A stretch of DNA of 64,000 nucleotides from Tritrichomonas musculus (lineage: Eukaryota; Parabasalia; Tritrichomonadida; Tritrichomonadidae). The notes beneath the pieces were generated by a model, which was not told where the DNA came from, did not search any database, and saw only the letters and a list, made by a program, of their open reading frames with translations. The position numbers and the translations under genes were made by a program. Shown here piece after piece: positions 58,282 through 64,000 of the stretch (within the stretch, counting starts at the first letter, position 1; each line of letters opens with the position of its first letter). The stretch covers positions 1,116,001 through 1,180,000 of the forward strand of contig JAPFFF010000017.1 of the NCBI GenBank assembly GCA_039105265.1, written 5' to 3'.

Positions 58282-59577
58282 CAGGGATGGCTACCGAGAT
58301 TACTGGTAAGCAGTAAATACTGGTATTTTTTTTGGAGTATTACTTATGTACCTGTAAATACGTTTAAAATAACCGCCGGTAAAAATTTCGTACCGATTAT
58401 TTCATAAAAGTAGTAAAATGTATTTTTTTTATGATTACTGGTAATTACTGGTAATTCTATATTGATATAATAATTATAATTTTGAGTTAAAATTTTAAGC
58501 TATGACATTTAATATTTTTTTCGGCTTAAGATAATTAAATATAAAATAGAATTTATATAATAAAATAAAATTATATAATGAAACTGGTATTCTAATTTGA
58601 CATTATAACAAGCATCAAACAAATTTAATTTAGGGAAATCGTAATCGCCCGTAATCGTAATAGCCCGTGGCGGTTTAGGTCAATATTGACCTTGTATCGT
58701 ACCATAGAAAAAAAAGTCTGGAACTTTTTTGCACTTTTGCAAAAAAAAGCATGGGTAGCTACTCATGGTTTTTTCTATAGAAAAAAAAATAAAAACGAAT
58801 AATATTTTATTAGTCTAAAATCGATATTATTATGAGCCTTGGCTTATAAACAAGAAAGGACAAATATTTTATATGCTAATAAAAGTTCTATTGATTACTT
58901 CATAACCGAGAAAATTAAATTTTAATCTAAATATTATATGAATATTTTATATTGTGTAAACAAATGCACAATTCAAAGGCTTAAAAATAAATATGAAACC
59001 GTATTACTCAAAATTAATTAACTACCTTTTAACTTTAAAAGTATATGATTCCCAATATCAATGATATTGGCGAAAAGTTGGAATTTACGTAATTATTTAC
59101 ATCAAAATAATAAAATGATGGTGTTAAAAATATTTGCGCTTTCTTGTTTATATGTGAATGCTCATAATAATATCGATTTTAGACTAATAAAAAAAAATAT
59201 TCGGTTTATTTTTTTATATAGAAAAAACAATGAGTAGCTACCCATGCTTTTTTTGCAAAAGTGCAAAAAAGTTCCAGACTTTTTTTTCTATGGTACGATA
59301 CAAGGTCAATATTGACCTAAACCGCCACGGGCTATTACGATTACGGGCGATTACGATTTCCCTTTAATTTAGAATGATTTTTTGAAAAGTATGTTATAAT
59401 ATCATCAAAAAATAAATACCAATGTTTTACTGAAAGCTTCAATTCATTTCTGGTAACATTTCTCCCGGTAAATCGGTAAGTGTACTGGTATTACCATATA
59501 CTGGCAGTTTTAAAGGTAATACCGGTACGGTAGAGAACGTTTAAATGTTTACCGATTAGTAACGGTAACCATCCCTG
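58282..59577. mobile_element. hAT-like MITE split by a nested MITE
   Basis: Inverted tips CAGGGATGGCTACCG (left) and, read inward, CAGGGATGGTTACCG (right) resemble hAT ends. Subterminal GGTAA/TTACC motifs are abundant on both sides. Flanking 8-mers are GATTATAT and GATAATAA, which match at six of eight positions, an imperfect hAT-type duplication. About 560 bp are its own; 730 bp plus a 9-bp duplication come from the MITE inserted inside. There is no protein-coding capacity. Confidence 0.7.
58633..59362. mobile_element. Long-TIR MITE with 9-bp target duplication (MULE-like)
   Basis: The element is 730 bp. The arms are inverted copies over about 200 bases, beginning GGGAAATCGTAATCGCCCGT on both sides and sharing GGTCAATATTGACC, CTATGGTACGATA and GGGTAGCTACTCAT. 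The flank TTTAATTTA occurs directly at 58624..58632 and 59363..59371. The long arms, 9-bp duplication and lack of genes indicate a foldback Mutator-like MITE. It is related to 29198..29605 and 27240..27327. Confidence 0.9.
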
Positions 59578-59741
59578 GATAATAATAATAATATTATTAT
59601 TATATATTTTTAAAAATAAATAATCATATTTTATAATATTTATATGTAAAACAATGAATATGAATATAATAAAGCATTAGTTGTATCAAGAAACAAAAAT
59701 CATTTATTAAAATTAAACAATTATGATATAAATATAAAATT

Positions 59742-61019
59742 TCATTGAAAACATTTTTGTTCTTTCCACTGGTCGAATGCTTTTTTGGCTGATTGTAAAA
59801 GGTTTGTATCAGTTACAAAAACTCGCATCGCTGTTTCCAAGAAGTGAATTGGGACAATGCATGAAATATCGTCTTCTGTCAGATGATAAACATGATCAAA
59901 GCCTGGTTTCCAGAATGGAATCTGTAAAAGTGGATGTTTATTTGTTTTTGAAATTCCATATCTGAAACTCATTTTTATAACGCGTAGTGATTCTGGAGAT
60001 ATTTCTTCATTGAAAGAAGCTATATCTGTTTCAAAAGTATCTTCAGGAAGCTGAGAATATGAAAGGCCTTCTTTATTTTCTGGTTTCAGGTGAAGTTCAC
60101 CAATGCATTTGTATAATTTTCTTTCAAGGACATCGCGTGCTATTTTTTGTGCTTCTTCACCACATTCACCATTGAGAATAAGCGAAAACACTCTATCATC
60201 TAATAGAACAAATTCATCAACATCACTAATTTTGAGTTCGATATTTAAATACTCGTCAGCAGCGGAGAGCATATCAGTAAACATTGACGATATTGCTTGA
60301 ACAACCCTATGTAAATAAACTCGTTTGTACATATCATTACGGTTATAAAAAAGTCGCTCTATAGTATTCATTTCAGATTGTCGCCAGGCAAGTTGACCAT
60401 CGACGATACGGCAATGAATAATTAATCGTTCGTATTGAAATCTTGAAATAGAAAGAGTTCTATTTATATCTCGAGCTAAATAGTCAAATTTATCGAGATC
60501 AATGTCAGTTACTTTATTAGCTATAATTTGTGAAAGCCAAACTGGATATCCTGGATATTCAAGGCCAAGTATAAAATTGCAGGCAGCATCAATTACGGTA
60601 GAAGAAATATTAATTTTGTATTTGTCTACAATATGTTTTAATATGTTGCAAGACATTTCTTCATGATCCCAATCACGATTGAATGTGTGAGCAATTTTTT
60701 CGAAGCAATGGCTCCATGGCCCGTGACCTAGATCATGGCATAAGCCTGCAATAATAACGGCTTGGCAATACTCTTCTTTTACATCTAATTCTGGTTGCGA
60801 ATTTTTAATGTGCGTCATAAATGTATTTGCAAGATGAGCAACACCTAAACAATGTTCAAAACGAGTGTGAGTAGCTCCTGGGAAAACATACTGGCAAACA
60901 CCAAGCTGACTAATATGACGAAGTCGTTGATATTCAACTGTGTCGATTATTGGCCAGCAGTAACCTGGAATTAACAATGGTCCGTATAGCTCGTCTTGTG
61001 GTGAATGAGAAATGCTCAT
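59742..61019 (-). CDS. SAMHD1-like HD-domain phosphohydrolase (425 aa)
   Basis: An HD-domain enzyme starting near the N-terminus: DTVEYQRLRHISQLG, then HTRFEHCLGVAH with metal ligand His at 51 or 56. The HD pair is in GLCHDLGHGPWSH (H95, D96), and the later Asp lies in DIDLDKFDYLARD (about 174). These match the metal site of SAMHD1, which cleaves dNTPs to deoxynucleoside and triphosphate. Length is about 425 residues; the N-terminal SAM domain of the animal enzyme is absent, as in many protist and bacterial relatives. The C-terminal part fits the regulatory and tetramer region only loosely. It likely controls dNTP pools. Confidence 0.88.
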   Translation of the reverse strand: MSISHSPQDELYGPLLIPGYCWPIIDTVEYQRLRHISQLGVCQYVFPGATHTRFEHCLGVAHLANTFMTHIKNSQPELDVKEEYCQAVIIAGLCHDLGHGPWSHCFEKIAHTFNRDWDHEEMSCNILKHIVDKYKINISSTVIDAACNFILGLEYPGYPVWLSQIIANKVTDIDLDKFDYLARDINRTLSISRFQYERLIIHCRIVDGQLAWRQSEMNTIERLFYNRNDMYKRVYLHRVVQAISSMFTDMLSAADEYLNIELKISDVDEFVLLDDRVFSLILNGECGEEAQKIARDVLERKLYKCIGELHLKPENKEGLSYSQLPEDTFETDIASFNEEISPESLRVIKMSFRYGISKTNKHPLLQIPFWKPGFDHVYHLTEDDISCIVPIHFLETAMRVFVTDTNLLQSAKKAFDQWKEQKCFQ

Positions 61020-61557
61020 AAACGAAATTATATATTGAGGGTATTGAAAAAATTAAATAAGACATCACAAAATTAAATTTCTTTAAATTTTCTATTTTTC
61101 TCAATTAAAAATAATCAAAATTATAATCTATTCTAAATAATTGAAAGCATATGTGATTTTCCTTTTTAAGTATAAGTTATTGATGGAAATTTCAATTTGA
61201 AAAAATTCATTAATAACGATTGAAAAATAGAAGCTTCATTAAATAAATAATGGTTTCTGTTAATTATATTAACAGATTCTTTGGTAGTAAACGATAACTT
61301 TTAAATAATAAATTAGTCTGTAGCATTTAATTAAATAGTAGAATGATAAAAGTAGCAGTAATCAGGTAAAGGATATAGATAAATTATTTTCATCAATTTT
61401 GTAATCAATGTATTAATAAAATATTGAGGATTAAAATCACAAGTATATATTATAATACAAACGCATTTATGTTTAATATAACATTAAAAAAAAGTCAAAT
61501 TTCATATCATAATGAATATATGGTTGGTGATTGTATTAAAAAAGCAAATGTTGGATT
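61020..61557. other. AT-rich intergenic region
   Basis: No supported gene is seen. A plus-strand frame at 61424..61636 overlaps the 3' end of the WDR7-like gene antisense and is best read as a shadow. The region holds the promoter of the HD gene and the 3' end of the next. Confidence 0.55.
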
Positions 61558-64000
61558 TCATATTGGAACGAAAGATATGGATGCATTATCGTTCTTAAGC
61601 CAAGTAATCGAGTATTTAGTTCCAGGAGGTGGATGAAATATTTCCATATCATGAATAATAGTTGGCGTTTGCTTAATTTTGAATATTTTGCCGCAATTAT
61701 CATATTCAGAGATGGCCAAACCACATTCTTCATTTGGTCCAATAGAAACCAGATCAACTTTATCAGAAAACATTTTTACGTTTGCCTTCTGCTTTGAATC
61801 AACATAAATAAAAATTTCTCCTGATGATGTTCCAATGATTATAGTTTTTGAACCAATATCAATGTAAGGTAGTAATTTTGCATGTCTAATCATCAGCGTA
61901 TAAGCTTTTTTAGCTAATTGAGGGTACTTCCAACCAACCGATGATATTGCAACTGATAGCCAGCCACTCATGATTTTCTCATAATTCAGTTCAATTTCTG
62001 AATATAGATCTAAAGCGGCTTCGGCCAAATAATTCTTTTGATGAGCTGTTGGAATTGCAAGGTTATGAGATGATGGTGGCATTGGAAGAGGACTTGATGA
62101 TATACATTTTTTAATGAACTTTGGAAGAATTTGAAGCAAAGAAGAAATATCTTCTGAGTAAACATAGCTTAAAAATCGATCATATAAGAATCTGAATTTA
62201 TTCTTATTAATAATAACAGATCTGATGATGCTAAAATAAAGTTTGTCAGATTGATTTTTTTTCTTTGATGATTTCTTCTTTGAAATAATAGAAGGACTAT
62301 TAATATTAAAATTGCCACTTGAACTGTCACTCATACTGTCACTGAGATCAATTGATTTATCATTGAATATTTTCAACCAAACGTGAATTCCATCGATTAG
62401 AATGAAAGTTGCCATTGCAGAAACGATAGAAGGTTTATTTTTTGATTTTTTAAGTTGTTTCATAAGAAAGATCAGCAAATTTGGTAGAATTTCAGCTGGA
62501 ATTACATTTTGAAATCGAGCAGTAAAAAGGCCCATCATTAGTAAATCATAGTCTGCATAGTTATTAAGATCTTTGTAACGATAATTAACAAGTAACGGAG
62601 AAATAAATGTTTGAGCCTTGATGAACGTTACAAGAAAGTTTAATGATGCGCATGTTTCAGCGCAAATTTGTTGAATTTCTGAGTCCTGTGGTGTTTCATA
62701 CATAAGCTTAATGAGAATTGGAACGAAATCGACAAATCGTTTCGAATCTTGGCTATATGAAGTATCATCTTCTGATTTCATTTTTGCAACGAGACGTTTG
62801 ATAAGGAAATGTTTGGCAGCAATAATAGGTGATGCATTAAGAATGTTTTCTAAATTTACAGGAAAACGAGGATAGAAAAAAGTTGGTTTGAAATCTTTTC
62901 CAATGATAGCAAGAGATGAAAATAATTTATTTTTATCGTTATTCTTATCATTATTTGTGGTTTCCAGAACATTCGTATTTGCTGAAGTATTATCAATGCT
63001 TTCATTATTGGTACTGTCCTTTTGTAAATTGCTATCTGTTGTTAAATCTGCATTCTTATTTATTTTGGAATCTTCGTTTAAATCGCTGGCTTTATTTGAA
63101 TTTTTTGGTTTATTTGCGTCATTAGGTTTGGTTGCGTTATTAGTTTTGTTTGGTCTAATTTGATTATTTGTATTATCATTCTTGTTTGAATTTGAAGGTT
63201 TATTTAAATTGTTTGACGTGTTTGATTTGATATTTTTACTTGTGATATTTGATCTTCTAAAAATATTTGGTTTAGTTCCACTTCTTTCTTTGTTTGCGTT
63301 ATTAGGTTTGTTGGAGTCGCTTGGCTTTTTCGATTGGGTGCTAACGTATATACTAGATGAATTAGATATATCTCTCTCCTTGTTTAGATTGGCTGATTTA
63401 TTTAATTTGTTCAAGCTGCTTGGCTTATTATAAATTTTGGGTTTGGTAATTTTATTTTTTAGTGCTTTTTTGTTTGATCCATCCGAAAAATGTTGATCAA
63501 TTATGTTAAGTGAGTTTAAAACTTGATTATTGCTTTCATCATTCAGATCAAATCTATGAATTTTTGAAATATCCAAAAATTGATACCATAACGAACGATT
63601 TGCTAGCCTTAAGCAAACCATTGAAGAAACACTATCAATATAAAAACTGAAAAAGTGAGAATATAATAAAACAGAATTTGGGGGAAGTTGAGACAAAATA
63701 ACAAGAGGCTCTGGACTATTAATACTAAATACAGCGAACGATCCGTTGCTCAAAGCAAACACGAGATAATCTGTTTTAATATAGTAAATGCCAAGTATTG
63801 AGAAAGTGGAATTAAGATTGAACATTATATAAACATCTGTAGCTTTGAATAAGCAGCATTCGGTGTTGCTTATTGCAAGAAGTAGCTGCCTGCCTGATAA
63901 TTTGAAAGGGAGTTCAACTAGAGCAATAATTGGTGATGTTAGAGCATATGCTGTAATAGCTTTATCTGTATCAGATCCAACATTCCAAAAAGTAACATGT
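61558..64000 (-). CDS. WDR7/rabconnectin-3-beta-like WD protein, 5' end outside window
   Basis: The frame remains open to the right edge: upstream of the internal ATG at 63825 it continues with VTFWNVGSDTDK and LLLAISNTECCLFKATD, typical of WD40 strands. The protein therefore starts beyond the window. Next come further WD-like strands (YLVFALSNGSFAVFSI), a low-complexity Asn/Lys/Ser linker of about 170 residues (KPNDANKPKNSNK type), and a helical domain. C-terminal WD-like strands follow (TIIIGTSSGEIFIYVDSKQK). The order of WD block, long linker, helical block and WD block, together with LALDLYSEIE-like helices, fits WDR7, a partner of the V-ATPase assembly factor DMXL/Rav1. The assignment is tentative. 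Confidence 0.65.
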   Translation of the reverse strand, partial: HVTFWNVGSDTDKAITAYALTSPIIALVELPFKLSGRQLLLAISNTECCLFKATDVYIMFNLNSTFSILGIYYIKTDYLVFALSNGSFAVFSINSPEPLVILSQLPPNSVLLYSHFFSFYIDSVSSMVCLRLANRSLWYQFLDISKIHRFDLNDESNNQVLNSLNIIDQHFSDGSNKKALKNKITKPKIYNKPSSLNKLNKSANLNKERDISNSSSIYVSTQSKKPSDSNKPNNANKERSGTKPNIFRRSNITSKNIKSNTSNNLNKPSNSNKNDNTNNQIRPNKTNNATKPNDANKPKNSNKASDLNEDSKINKNADLTTDSNLQKDSTNNESIDNTSANTNVLETTNNDKNNDKNKLFSSLAIIGKDFKPTFFYPRFPVNLENILNASPIIAAKHFLIKRLVAKMKSEDDTSYSQDSKRFVDFVPILIKLMYETPQDSEIQQICAETCASLNFLVTFIKAQTFISPLLVNYRYKDLNNYADYDLLMMGLFTARFQNVIPAEILPNLLIFLMKQLKKSKNKPSIVSAMATFILIDGIHVWLKIFNDKSIDLSDSMSDSSSGNFNINSPSIISKKKSSKKKNQSDKLYFSIIRSVIINKNKFRFLYDRFLSYVYSEDISSLLQILPKFIKKCISSSPLPMPPSSHNLAIPTAHQKNYLAEAALDLYSEIELNYEKIMSGWLSVAISSVGWKYPQLAKKAYTLMIRHAKLLPYIDIGSKTIIIGTSSGEIFIYVDSKQKANVKMFSDKVDLVSIGPNEECGLAISEYDNCGKIFKIKQTPTIIHDMEIFHPPPGTKYSITWLKNDNASISFVPI

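Larger units (their letters stand above)
57679..59741. other. Gene-free region with nested MITEs and an AT microsatellite
   Basis: There is no coding region. The interval contains a tandem AT repeat, an inverted pair around it (TTAATGTATTACCTTCAT at about 58063 and ATGAAGGTAACATATTTAT near 58239), and a MITE inserted in a second MITE. It lies between the 5' end of the Sel1 gene and the 3' end of the HD gene. Confidence 0.75.

Noticed and set aside
61424-61636. A plus-strand 70-residue frame
   Set aside because: Its second half is antisense to the WDR7-like gene and the first half is AT-rich intergenic sequence.
62888-63433. Plus-strand hydrophobic frames (Leu/Phe-rich)
   Set aside because: They are the antisense of the Asn/Lys/Ser linker of the WDR7-like protein.

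Overview
The window looks like nuclear DNA of a parabasalid protist, most likely a trichomonad close to Tritrichomonas or Trichomonas. The DNA is very AT-rich and the host genes are long and intronless. The gene content fits this group: a TKL kinase, a BAR-like protein, Sel1 repeats, a DECD-type Dbp4/DDX10 helicase, a SAMHD1-like HD enzyme, a giant RNF213-like AAA+ protein, and abundant Maverick/Polinton elements. The species call is an inference from gene content only.

Region 1 (1..26583) is a nest of Polinton (Maverick) elements, all treated here as fossils. At least three stretches can be separated. (a) 1..2516 is the arm of one Polinton that runs off the left edge: five small genes and a packaging ATPase. 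(b) 2517..26583 is an element with about 400-bp terminal inverted repeats (TIRs) starting 5'-AGTAGT; its own genes appear to be only a protein-primed-type DNA polymerase B and one coiled-coil protein. (c) 6867..24412 is a 17.5-kb Polinton with 367-bp TIRs starting 5'-AGAGAG, inserted into the polymerase gene of (b) and flanked by a 6-bp target duplication. It carries integrase, major capsid protein, packaging ATPase and several small genes. Within (c), about 9.83..19.52 kb is a further block of different character: part of another polymerase B, a 1390-residue fibre-like protein, a partial second copy of its domain, and a tandem-repeat island. Near-identical TIRs make both insertions look young, while the nest as a whole is broken in several places.

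Region 2 (26584..30868) is about 4 kb of AT-rich DNA with at most one small gene. It holds several non-autonomous DNA-transposon relics, including one with a 9-bp target duplication at 29198..29605 and a diverged copy of a second family just upstream of the next gene.

Region 3 (30869..64000) is host DNA with ordinary genes on both strands: RNF213-like AAA+ protein, TKL kinase, BTB/tubby-like protein, a multi-pass GT-C/PIG-V-like membrane protein, BAR-like protein, Dbp4/DDX10-like helicase, a large coiled-coil protein, an RRM-BTB-discoidin fusion, a Sel1 protein, a SAMHD1-like HD phosphohydrolase and the 3' part of a WDR7-like protein. These genes share no obvious pathway. The gap at 57679..59741 contains a MITE nested inside another MITE, and 44148..44502 holds a TTAA-flanked MITE.

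The most notable observation is the nested arrangement itself. The polymerase-only, TIR-bounded element hosts a capsid-coding Polinton, next to a third Polinton. No RNA gene and no CRISPR array was seen.
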